From Desulforhopalus sp. (GTDB lineage Bacteria; Desulfobacterota; Desulfobulbia; Desulfobulbales; Desulfocapsaceae), in NCBI GenBank assembly GCA_023231425.1, contig JALNVI010000031.1, forward strand, positions 1 to 30,784: DNA of 30,784 bases, written 5' to 3'. A program made the position numbers and the translations under genes. Under the pieces are notes generated by a model, which was not told where the DNA came from, did no database searches, and worked only from the letters and a program-made list of their open reading frames with translations. Shown in pieces: positions 24,611 to 30,784 of the stretch. Positions within the stretch are counted from its first letter, which is position 1; each line of letters opens with the position of its first letter.

Positions 24611-25865
24611 CTTTAGTCATTCCTTTATCAGGTATTGAAACAGAGTTGGTTGTCCCTGATTCTTTGTGGACCTCATCGGCTACGGGGAGTTCGGGTAAAT
24701 CCTTCACTGCAGGGCGTCGTTTCCGACGGATTTTTCCTGGGGTCATATCACGCATTCGCTCGAGTTTACCAAAACAAAGCAGACGATCTCCTGCGGTTAA
24801 TTCTCGCGCAGGTTTTGGGTTAGGGATTACTTTTGTATCTCTATGGAGAGTCAATACTACAATATCTTTTTCTCGTAAACCTGATTCCTTAATCGTTTTC
24901 CCTATATATTCTGAACCATCAGGTATATAGATTTCAGCAACTCCGTAACCACTGCTTACTGTTAATCGTTGGCGGAGATCAATTTCTGAAAAATTCACCT
25001 GAGCAGCAATGTAATCAATTATAGAACCAGCAATATCAAGTTGTGTGCACCCCTCAATTCCTTCTAAACCAGGGGAAGAATTGACTTCCATTATCTGTGG
25101 CCCATCTTTTCCTTCAAGAAGATCTACTCCTGCCACTCGAAGGCCTAAAATTTGGGCTGCTCGAACAGCGGTCTCTTTGTAAACATCATCAAGTTCTACA
25201 GGTTCAGTGATCCCACCTCTATGAACATTACTGCGAAACTCCTGTCCTTGAGCTACTCTCCGCATTGCACCTACTACTCTATCACCAACAACAAAAGCTC
25301 GGATATCCCTTCCCTTACTCTCTTTAATAAATTTCTGGATGAGAACACTCTGTTTCTGGCTCTGTAAAAGTTCTATGATTCCAGCAGCAGTACTGAGTGA
25401 AGTTGCTAATATAACACCAATTCCCTGGGTTCCTTCAATCAATTTTATTACAACAGGAGCTCCGCCTACACGCTCAATTGCGGGGAGAACATCTTTTTTA
25501 TCTCTGACAAAGGTGGTTTGGGGAATGCCGATAGAGTGGCGACTGAGTATTTGTAAACTTCGCAATTTATCTCTTGAAGTAGAAATACTAACGGAAGAGT
25601 TGGCGCAAAATACATCCATTTGTTCAAATTGTCGTACAACTGCGGTGCCATAGTAGGTGATTGATGAGCCTATTCTTGGTAATACTGCATCATATTGAGA
25701 AAGGCGCTTTTGGCGAAAATACAGTTCAGGCATCCCCTGATCCAGATCAATGGCAAATTTCAGGGTATTTAAAACTTTAACGTTATGTCCACGTTCTATA
25801 GCAGCTTCACGAAGTCTGCGTGTACTGTAACAGTTAGGGTTACAAGAGAGAATAGCCAGTTTCAT
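24603..25865 (-). CDS. RimK-like ATP-grasp ligase with C-terminal RCK_C/TrkA_C-like domain
   Basis: The 420-aa protein has residues 1-290 forming a RimK-type carboxylate-amine ligase: pre-ATP-grasp domain, then APVVIKLIEGTQGIGVILA (Lys141), DIRAFVVGDRVVGAMRRVA, and metal-binding VAGVDLL...IMEVNSSPGLEGIE (Asp248, Glu260, Asn262). RimK adds glutamates to ribosomal protein S6 or makes poly-glutamate; related enzymes use other substrates. Residues about 303-375 (YGVAEIYIPDGSEYIGKTIK... GDRLLCFGKLE) look like the RCK_C/TrkA_C ligand-binding domain of K+ channels and transporters, followed by a basic, disordered tail. Ordinary RimK is about 300 aa, so this extension is notable. It starts 8 nt after the upstream protease gene, with AAGGA in front. 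Confidence 0.88.
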   Translation of the reverse strand: MKLAILSCNPNCYSTRRLREAAIERGHNVKVLNTLKFAIDLDQGMPELYFRQKRLSQYDAVLPRIGSSITYYGTAVVRQFEQMDVFCANSSVSISTSRDKLRSLQILSRHSIGIPQTTFVRDKKDVLPAIERVGGAPVVIKLIEGTQGIGVILATSLSTAAGIIELLQSQKQSVLIQKFIKESKGRDIRAFVVGDRVVGAMRRVAQGQEFRSNVHRGGITEPVELDDVYKETAVRAAQILGLRVAGVDLLEGKDGPQIMEVNSSPGLEGIEGCTQLDIAGSIIDYIAAQVNFSEIDLRQRLTVSSGYGVAEIYIPDGSEYIGKTIKESGLREKDIVVLTLHRDTKVIPNPKPARELTAGDRLLCFGKLERMRDMTPGKIRRKRRPAVKDLPELPVADEVHKESGTTNSVSIPDKGMTKDE

Positions 25866-25873
25866 GAGTGTCC

Positions 25874-26392
25874 TTATTTTTGAAATTCGGAATCAATTTT
25901 TATCGAGTCCTTTTTTAAATTATTTTTTTTCGCCATCTTTTTCCGTTCTGGCCTGCCACCATAATAAGAGTTGCCTGCATCAACGAGAAATCTTCCTCTG
26001 AATGCTTCCCGCCCGAGAAGCATCCTGAAACCCATATTATCTCGACTCGCAAGTGTCAATTCAACAGGCCATCTTTCATCAAGAAATTCGATCTCTACCA
26101 TTATCACAGGGCGCATTTTTGCAACACCACTTGAGCTTTTAACAGATCTGAATTCAAGAATTTTTGCTTCCACAACAATATTTTTTTCCTGTGATCTCTG
26201 GAGGGGATGAACTTTAAATCGAACCCATTGATTCCCATCCCGATCAAAGGTATCCACATCGAAAGCGTGCAATGATGACGATCTTGCTCCGGAATCGACT
26301 TTTACTTTTATAGTTTCAATTCCAAGTTCAGGGAGGGCTACCCACTCTCGCCATCCAATAACTGGCAAATGTATATTTTTTAGTTTGGCCAT
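25874..26392 (-). CDS. RimB-like retropepsin-fold 'ATP-dependent zinc protease' family protein
   Basis: The 172-aa protein belongs to the DUF785 family, an aspartyl-protease-like fold despite its name. The catalytic-type motif is VKVDSGARSSSLHAF (Asp33-Ser34-Gly35). Other family blocks are WVRFKVHP, RPVIMVEIEFLDERW and FRMLLGREAFRGRFLVDAG. Homologues are encoded beside rimK and, in Pseudomonas, RimB modulates RimK activity. It is the first gene of this three-gene operon, with AAGGA in front of the ATG. The C-terminus is Lys-rich. Upstream is repeat copy F. Confidence 0.88.
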   Translation of the reverse strand: MAKLKNIHLPVIGWREWVALPELGIETIKVKVDSGARSSSLHAFDVDTFDRDGNQWVRFKVHPLQRSQEKNIVVEAKILEFRSVKSSSGVAKMRPVIMVEIEFLDERWPVELTLASRDNMGFRMLLGREAFRGRFLVDAGNSYYGGRPERKKMAKKNNLKKDSIKIDSEFQK

Positions 26393-26413
26393 CTGTCCTT
26401 ATTCCCTATTTAT

Positions 26414-26595
26414 GGGTATCATGAATAATCTTGTATTACGTTCATATTCGAGGCACAGGAGAAAATTTACCGAAGGTATAACTTTGATATCGAAGTATAG
26501 TGCTTACCTCGACGTCTCGTTCCTCGCTTTGTCGGAGGGAAAATTTTTTACTGGAACGAAGAAGATGGGCGAAAGGCTGGTTATTCAAGGTTCCC
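26414..26595 (+). repeat. Intergenic inverted-end repeat, copy F
   Basis: The left part (TTGTATTACGTTCATATTCG, then AGGCACAGGAGAAAATTTACC) and right part (core CGACGTCTCGTTCCTCGCTT, end GGTTATTCAAGGTTCCC) are well conserved, 182 bp. The inner halves pair with each other, for example GAAAATTTACC against the complement of GGAAAATTTTTT. The copy begins 21 bp upstream of the protease start codon and so probably lies in that operon's leader or promoter. Confidence 0.88.
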
Positions 26596-26599
26596 TTCA

Positions 26600-26818
26600 G
26601 TGATAAATAGTCTTTTTGACACAATTACTGGTCACAAGGAGACATTGACGCTGAATAATAGCAGACTCAGAAGACTCTGGCTAAAAAAATTTGATATAGC
26701 GACTCTTTCTCAAGAGGAGATCGCCAACGAAGTTCTGTCGTTGATTTTGACACCGAGAAAGGTTTTTAAAAGAGTTGACCACTGGAAGTCTTCACTGGCA
26801 AACGTCTTGCACTTATGA
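26600..26818 (+). CDS. Doubtful small open frame between two repeats
   Basis: A 72-codon frame starts with GTG and lies exactly in the unique segment between repeat copies F and G. The second half (SQEEIANEVLSLILTPRKVF) has protein-like composition, but there is no Shine-Dalgarno sequence and I recognise no family. It could be a gene fragment caught between repeats or chance. Confidence 0.2.
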   Translation: MINSLFDTITGHKETLTLNNSRLRRLWLKKFDIATLSQEEIANEVLSLILTPRKVFKRVDHWKSSLANVLHL

Positions 26819-26998
26819 GCACCTTGAAACAGCGTGTATTTCGTTCATATTCGAGGTGCAGGAGAAAATTTACCACAGGCATATGGATGACATCGGAGTC
26901 CAACACTTATCTCGACGTCTCGTTCCTCGCTTTGTCGGAGGATAAATTTTTTACTGTAATGAAGAAACCGGGTGAAAGACTGGTTATTCAGGGTACCC
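26819..26998 (+). repeat. Intergenic inverted-end repeat, copy G
   Basis: A well-preserved 180-bp copy: left end ACCTTGAAACAGCGTGTATT, core CGACGTCTCGTTCCTCGCTT, right end GGTTATTCAGGGTACCC. The first and last 55 bp are imperfect inverted repeats of each other. CTTAT occurs just outside both ends (26812-26816 and 26998-27002), a possible but unproven 5-bp target duplication. Confidence 0.88.
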
Positions 26999-27017
26999 TT
27001 ATTCCTTGAATCCAGTG

Positions 27018-27045
27018 TTGACTTTCAATTCACTGCTTTTATTTT
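27018..27045 (+). promoter_or_regulatory. Candidate promoter of the NfeD-slipin operon
   Basis: TTGACT (27018-27023) lies 16 nt before TATTTT (27040-27045), which is 5/6 and 4/6 to sigma70 consensus. It would leave a long leader of about 165 nt before the ATG at 27218, whose role is not apparent. Confidence 0.35.
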
Positions 27046-27217
27046 ATCTGCTTTAAGACTGAATGAATCGATGAGCAGGATCGTTCCTGCCGCTCAACCC
27101 TTTACTCCGTGTCACTGCGGTACCTTTTCTTTTTGCTGGATCCCCCAGCTTGAAAGGGAATGGGGCCTTGCAGAGTTCACATGCTGAACCCGACTCAGTC
27201 ACCAGGGAGGTTGTTCT

Positions 27218-28702
27218 ATGCAAGACGGTATGCTTTCATGGGGTAGACGTATTATTGGGTTGCTGTTTGTTTTGAGTGCGCTGATTATAGCTGCCCCCGC
27301 ATCCACAAAAACCAGTGGCAGTGTCCTTGTCCTGCATGTGGAGGGGGCTATTGGACCGGCAACTGCTGATTATATTCACCGAGGCCTCAAACGCGCAACT
27401 GAAAATGTCTCCGGATTGGTAGTCATTGAGATAGATACCCCCGGGGGACTTGATACTTCAATGCGCGCAATCATTAAAGATATTCTTGCATCTCCGGTTC
27501 CAGTCGCCACTTTTGTTGCCCCTGAGGGTGCCCGGGCAGCCAGTGCCGGCACCTATATACTGTATGCCAGCCATGTAGCTGCAATGGCTCCGGCGACGAA
27601 CCTCGGCGCAGCCACTCCCGTGGCAATTGGCATCGGCGGTCGTCAACCAGACGCACCGCAATCAGCCCCCGGAACCACCTCTGATAATGTAATCGACAAA
27701 AAGAACACCTCGTCACCAGCAGACAGTGCAGACAGGGAGAGCGGGGAAAAAACTTCAGCTGATCCAAAACCTGCAGTAAAGCCTCCAGTTACAGATACCA
27801 TGAGCGCCAAGTCCGTAGAGGATGCTACCGCTTATATCCGCAGCCTGGCGCAACTTCGCGGGCGCAATGTTGATTTTGCCGAGCGGGCGGTGCGCGATGC
27901 TGCCAGCCTGTCGTCGCAAGAAGCCCTGGCGCAGGGTGTGATCGATCTCATTGCCACTGACCTGCCGGATCTCCTCACTAAACTCAACGACCGCAGAATC
28001 CCACAGCGGGATGGCACAAGAATACTGATTACCAGAGATGCAGCGGTCGAGTATTATCATCTGGACTGGCGCAGTCGTATTCTGGCAACACTTACCAACC
28101 CTCAGGTTGCCCTGGTTCTCATGATTATCGGTATCTATGGCCTGTTTTTTGAGTTCACCTCGCCTGGATTCGGGGTCCCTGGTGTGGCAGGTTTGATTTC
28201 GCTTTTGATTGCACTCTACGCCTTCCAGTTGCTGCCGGTGAATTGGGCCGGAGTGCTGTTGCTGGCAATTGGCGCGTCACTTATGCTGGCGGAAGCATTT
28301 ATTCCCAGCTTCGGTGCACTCGGCGTGGGTGGAATTATTGCTTTTATAACCGGTGGAGTCTTTTTGATGGATACGGAAGCTCCCGGTTTCGGGATTCCGC
28401 TGACGTTGATTATCGGTCTGGGGCTTGCCAGTGTTCTGGTGCTGTTTGCTCTTGGCAGCCTGGCCGCCCGCAGTGCTCAACGGCCGGTGGTGAGCGGCGG
28501 CGAAGAAATGACTGGTGCTGTCGGCACCATTCTCGGCCCGACAGGCGATGGTGAATGGTGGCTGACAGTGCATGGAGAAAACTGGCGAGCCCATTCGGAG
28601 GTGCCTCTCACCCCCGGCGATAGAGTAAGGGTTGATCGTCTTGATGGTCTCACTGTGGGTGTTTCACCCATAAACGATTCTTCTCTCAAACGGAGGTCCT
28701 GA
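27218..28702 (+). CDS. NfeD family membrane-bound serine protease (ClpP class)
   Basis: The 494-aa protein has a signal/anchor (about 10-29, ending APAST). A ClpP-like serine protease domain follows, with the probable Ser109 nucleophile in ARAASAGTYIL and Lys198 in TMSAKSVEDATAYIRSLA, the Ser-Lys dyad known from archaeal NfeD/1510-N. A 60-residue low-complexity, Pro/Ser-rich insert (about 140-195) separates them. Four or five membrane spans lie at about 292-420, and the C-terminal NfeD OB-fold (GAVGTILGPTGDGEWWLTV) follows. The archaeal homologue cleaves the C-terminal part of its stomatin partner; the partner here is the next gene, 2 nt downstream. GGAGG lies 7 nt before the ATG. Likely role is membrane quality control or microdomain organisation. 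Confidence 0.93.
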   Translation: MQDGMLSWGRRIIGLLFVLSALIIAAPASTKTSGSVLVLHVEGAIGPATADYIHRGLKRATENVSGLVVIEIDTPGGLDTSMRAIIKDILASPVPVATFVAPEGARAASAGTYILYASHVAAMAPATNLGAATPVAIGIGGRQPDAPQSAPGTTSDNVIDKKNTSSPADSADRESGEKTSADPKPAVKPPVTDTMSAKSVEDATAYIRSLAQLRGRNVDFAERAVRDAASLSSQEALAQGVIDLIATDLPDLLTKLNDRRIPQRDGTRILITRDAAVEYYHLDWRSRILATLTNPQVALVLMIIGIYGLFFEFTSPGFGVPGVAGLISLLIALYAFQLLPVNWAGVLLLAIGASLMLAEAFIPSFGALGVGGIIAFITGGVFLMDTEAPGFGIPLTLIIGLGLASVLVLFALGSLAARSAQRPVVSGGEEMTGAVGTILGPTGDGEWWLTVHGENWRAHSEVPLTPGDRVRVDRLDGLTVGVSPINDSSLKRRS

Positions 28703-28704
28703 TC

Positions 28705-29472
28705 ATGTTTGATTTGCAATTGGTATATATCCCTCTTCTGCTGCTTGTTCTGATTCTCTTTGCTTCGATCAAAATTCTGCGTGAGTACGAGCGGGGTGTC
28801 ATCTTCCTGCTCGGCCGTTTTTGGAAGGTGAAAGGACCTGGGCTGGTGGTTGTCATCCCTGGTATTCAACAGATGGTAAAGGTTGATCTTCGTGTCGTCA
28901 CCATGGATGTGCCACCGCAGGATGTCATCTCCAGGGATAACGTGTCGGTACAGGTGAATGCCATCGTCTTCTTTCGTGTGGTCGATCCCGAAAAAGCGAT
29001 CATTCAGGTGGAAAACTTTTTGATGGCCACCAGTCAACTTGCACAGACCACACTGCGGGCCGTACTCGGCAAGCACGAGCTGGATGAAATGCTGATTGAA
29101 CGGGAACGGCTGAATCTTGATGTGCAAAACATTCTCGATGCCCAAACAGATTCCTGGGGTATCAAAGTCACCAATGTTGAAATCAAACATATTGATCTCA
29201 ATGAAAACATGATCCGGGCAATTGCCCGGCAGGCCGAAGCAGAGCGAGAACGGCGGGCGAAGGTTATCCATGCCGAAGGTGAGAAGCAGGCGGCTCAAAC
29301 GTTGATGGAAGCAGCGGAAATATTGTCGACACAACCAGCAGCCATGCAATTACGGTATCTGCAGACGCTCACCCAGGTTGCCGGGGATAAAAGTTCAACT
29401 CTGGTCTTTCCTGTGCCGGTGGATTTAATCGGCTCTCTTATGGGCCGTGGAGAAAAAAATACAGCAAAGTAG
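28705..29472 (+). CDS. Slipin family (stomatin-like, SPFH/Band 7) protein
   Basis: The 255-aa protein has an N-terminal membrane anchor (about 5-21) followed by the Band 7 domain, starting ILREYERGVIFLLGRFWKVK and containing MDVPPQDVISRDNVSVQVNA. It ends with a helical coiled region (RQAEAERERRAKVIHAEGEK) and the conserved tail FPVPVDLIGSL. Slipins oligomerise at the membrane and are substrates or partners of NfeD proteases; the two genes are adjacent with a 2-nt gap, as in most genomes that have them. Confidence 0.95.
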   Translation: MFDLQLVYIPLLLLVLILFASIKILREYERGVIFLLGRFWKVKGPGLVVVIPGIQQMVKVDLRVVTMDVPPQDVISRDNVSVQVNAIVFFRVVDPEKAIIQVENFLMATSQLAQTTLRAVLGKHELDEMLIERERLNLDVQNILDAQTDSWGIKVTNVEIKHIDLNENMIRAIARQAEAERERRAKVIHAEGEKQAAQTLMEAAEILSTQPAAMQLRYLQTLTQVAGDKSSTLVFPVPVDLIGSLMGRGEKNTAK

Positions 29473-29523
29473 TATCAACCGTTTGGAGCAAGATTAACCT
29501 GTGGTTTTAAGGAGAATAATTAT

Positions 29524-29712
29524 ATGGCAAAGAAATGTTGTGGTAAGTGGAAAAAGAACAACAAGCATTGCTCCAGCTGTCCCATAGAAGAAGAATGCAA
29601 GGCAGTGTCTGAAAAGAGTGATAAGACTGAAAAGAAGATGATGAAAAAAGCTAAAAAGGCTAAAAAAGGAAAGAAAACCAGAAAAGATAAACCGAAGAAA
29701 AAGAAAAAATAA
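29524..29712 (+). CDS. Small Cys-rich, Lys-rich protein of unknown function
   Basis: A 62-aa peptide with a strong ribosome binding site (AAGGAG at 29509-29514). The N-terminal third holds six cysteines: CC near the start, then HCSSCPIEEEC. The C-terminal half is almost entirely Lys with Ala/Thr/Gly. The Cys pattern could bind zinc or an Fe-S cluster, and the basic tail could bind nucleic acid or acidic membrane surfaces. It starts 51 nt after the slipin gene and is followed by a clear terminator, so it is probably the third gene of that operon. I know of no assigned function. Confidence 0.7.
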   Translation: MAKKCCGKWKKNNKHCSSCPIEEECKAVSEKSDKTEKKMMKKAKKAKKGKKTRKDKPKKKKK

Positions 29713-29734
29713 TAGTTTAAAACTGCATTAGCCC

Positions 29735-29789
29735 ACCCTGATTATTTATTTTTCTATTTAGAGATTAAATAATTGGGGTTTTCTTTTTT
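29735..29789 (+). terminator. Rho-independent terminator of the NfeD-slipin operon
   Basis: ACCCTGATTATTTA (29735-29748) pairs with TAAATAATTGGGGT (29766-29779), 14 pairs including two G-T wobbles. It is followed by TTTTCTTTTTTG, and begins 22 nt after the stop of the small Cys/Lys protein. Confidence 0.8.
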
Positions 29790-30025
29790 GAATACCCTTT
29801 CCTGACAAATAGAAGGGCTTAATTCAAGTAATACGAACACGTTTTCCTGCGAAGAATTTTAGGTGAATTGTATTCATCAGAATGAGTTTTTTTATCAACA
29901 ATTTCAGCCTGAGATCTTCCTGTTGGAAGAAAAGCCGTGATCTCCTTTCTAAAAAGGTGACGTGCAGGTAGCGAGTGCTGGTACCTGTGTATGGTAGCCT
30001 TCAGTTAGATTGTGGTGACGTAGCC

Positions 30026-30047
30026 ATAGCGGCAGCGCTATCTTTTT
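30026..30047 (+). terminator. Small terminator-like hairpin
   Basis: ATAGCG (30026-30031) pairs with CGCTAT (30036-30041) around GCAG and is followed by CTTTTT. The form fits a short Rho-independent terminator on the plus strand, though no gene ends just upstream. Confidence 0.35.
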
Positions 30048-30379
30048 CATATCACGCTGTTGCACTTATTGTGCTAATCCAGCGGGAAGATCCCCCCTGG
30101 GTACTCAAGTCACAGCTATTGCCAGACGGGAATTTACAGAAAAGCCACAAAATAAAGGTCCCTTATTACTTGAATCCAGCGTTCATCACCAGAAACTGGT
30201 TTATTATTAGAGTTGAAGAAGTCGATCAGCTGCACATGGTCATACCGACTCTCATCACCCTCCATGTACTCAATCTACGCCCCTCTCAGCAGGAATTTAT
30301 GCACGTACGGTTATTCTAAATCAATACCAGAAAGTCAGGCATGGTAATACTGAGCGCCACCTCTTCCAAGACATCAAAT

Positions 30380-30420
30380 GGTATATGAAAATTGATATTC
30401 ATTAATCATTTTCATATACC
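30380..30420. repeat. 13-bp perfect inverted repeat at the edge of a transposase remnant
   Basis: GGTATATGAAAAT (30380-30392) and ATTTTCATATACC (30408-30420) are exact inverted repeats with a 15-nt loop. Recognisable transposase sequence begins immediately to the right. A TGA within the left arm interrupts the transposase reading frame. Confidence 0.65.
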
Positions 30421-30784
30421 TACAGGAAAGAAACCTTCCGGTCGAGAGCCCAAACCGCCCGAGCCAGGACCGCGTAAAAAGGATCAAGTTAATTTAACTG
30501 ATGAGGAATCCCGCATTATGCCGTCCTCGGACAAAAGTTTTGTCCAGGCGTATAATGGTCAGGCAGCTGTTGACGTTAATACTATGCTTATTGTTGAATC
30601 TCATATCAGCCAGGCATCGAATGACAAGAAAGAGATCCAACCGCCCCTTGCATCCCTGAACGAGTTGCCTGAGAATTTGGGCAAGATTGACAGCATACTG
30701 GCTGATACAGGATACTACAGCGATAATAACGTAGCAGCCTGCGAGCAATCCGGAATGGAACCGTATATTACTCCAAATAGAGAC
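30419..30784 (+). pseudogene. 5'-truncated IS1182-type transposase (cut by window edge)
   Basis: The frame reads through to the window end without a stop. Family segments are KPSGREPKPPEPGPRKKD, NLTDEESRIMPSS, FVQAYNGQAAVD and LADTGYYSDNN, typical of the central DDE region of IS1182-group transposases. The N-terminal half that should precede them is missing: the frame is closed by a TGA at 30386 and the upstream sequence is unrelated. The visible part is therefore a remnant unless the right part outside the window shows otherwise. Confidence 0.8.

Larger units (their letters stand above)
26393..27217. other. Intergenic region, 825 bp, with two repeat copies
   Basis: The divergent region between the RimK-type operon (-) and the NfeD operon (+) holds repeat copies F (26414-26595) and G (26819-26998) in tandem orientation. 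A 220-bp unique segment lies between them, and a candidate nfeD promoter at 27018-27045. It contains one weak small open frame (26600-26818). Confidence 0.5.
29713..30418. other. Intergenic region, 706 bp
   Basis: After the operon terminator (29735-29789) I find no recognisable gene. A 114-codon plus-strand frame (29975-30319) has no family signature and is crossed by a terminator-like hairpin at 30026-30047. The stretch ends in a 13-bp inverted repeat (30380-30420) abutting the transposase remnant. Confidence 0.45.

Noticed and set aside
1..26998. Repeated sequence as a CRISPR array
   Set aside because: Copies are 75-210 bp, kilobases apart and have inverted ends; no short regular repeat-spacer pattern and no cas genes.
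28477..29349. 290-codon minus-strand open frame
   Set aside because: Antisense to the end of NfeD and the slipin gene, both with clear motifs; a shadow frame.
29975..30319. 114-codon plus-strand open frame
   Set aside because: No recognisable family, no ribosome binding site, and a terminator-like hairpin lies inside it.

Overview
The window looks like a stretch of bacterial chromosome of moderate G+C. Gene content (FMN-type glutamate synthase-like protein, amidoligase clusters, slipin/NfeD pair, small Cys/Lys-rich protein) is reminiscent of Desulfobacterota-type anaerobes, but no rRNA, tRNA or other phylogenetic marker is present, so this is an inference only.

Layout, left to right. (1) 1-8214: unlinked metabolic and transport genes on alternating strands: a TVP38-type membrane domain fused to a MerA/lipoamide-dehydrogenase-like flavoenzyme (-), an Old Yellow Enzyme homologue (+), an FMN glutamate synthase-like protein (-), an ornithine cyclodeaminase/mu-crystallin homologue (+) and an MFS permease (-). 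(2) 8561-18872: six minus-strand genes forming a transglutaminase / circularly permuted ATP-grasp / alpha-E / DUF2126 cluster. Read in transcription order they are: transglutaminase-like, ATP-grasp, alpha-E, transglutaminase-DUF2126, ATP-grasp-alpha-E fusion, transglutaminase-like. This is a predicted peptide or amide-bond synthesis and processing system with no settled biochemical function. (3) 19584-21618: a two-gene plus-strand DNA repair/modification operon (radical SAM protein with HhH, plus its DUF4130/TIGR03915 partner). (4) 22029-23393: an MgtE-type Mg2+ transporter. (5) 23531-26392: a second amidoligase operon on the minus strand: retropepsin-like 'ATP-dependent zinc protease', RimK-like ligase carrying a C-terminal RCK_C/TrkA_C-like domain, and an aspartoacylase/succinylglutamate desuccinylase-like zinc hydrolase. 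(6) 27218-29712: a plus-strand operon of NfeD membrane protease, slipin (stomatin-like) and a 62-aa Cys/Lys-rich protein, closed by a convincing Rho-independent terminator. (7) 30419-30784: a 5'-truncated IS1182-type transposase running off the right edge.

The most unusual feature outside genes is a dispersed intergenic repeat. There are seven copies or fragments (1-80, 2446-2520, 17966-18044, 19182-19391, 21664-21853, 26414-26595, 26819-26998). Full copies are about 180-210 bp, their two ends are long imperfect inverted repeats of one another, and all copies lie in the same orientation whatever the strand of the flanking genes. One copy is a 79-bp internal deletion joining the two ends and one is a left half only. 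It behaves like a MITE- or ERIC-like family.

Other non-coding signals: a perfect 17-bp inverted repeat inside the 5' coding part of the ATP-grasp-alpha-E gene, dyads immediately upstream of the TVP38-flavoenzyme gene and of the radical SAM operon, and hairpins at most convergent gene ends. Coding calls rest on motif recognition in the translated sequence; no database search was possible.
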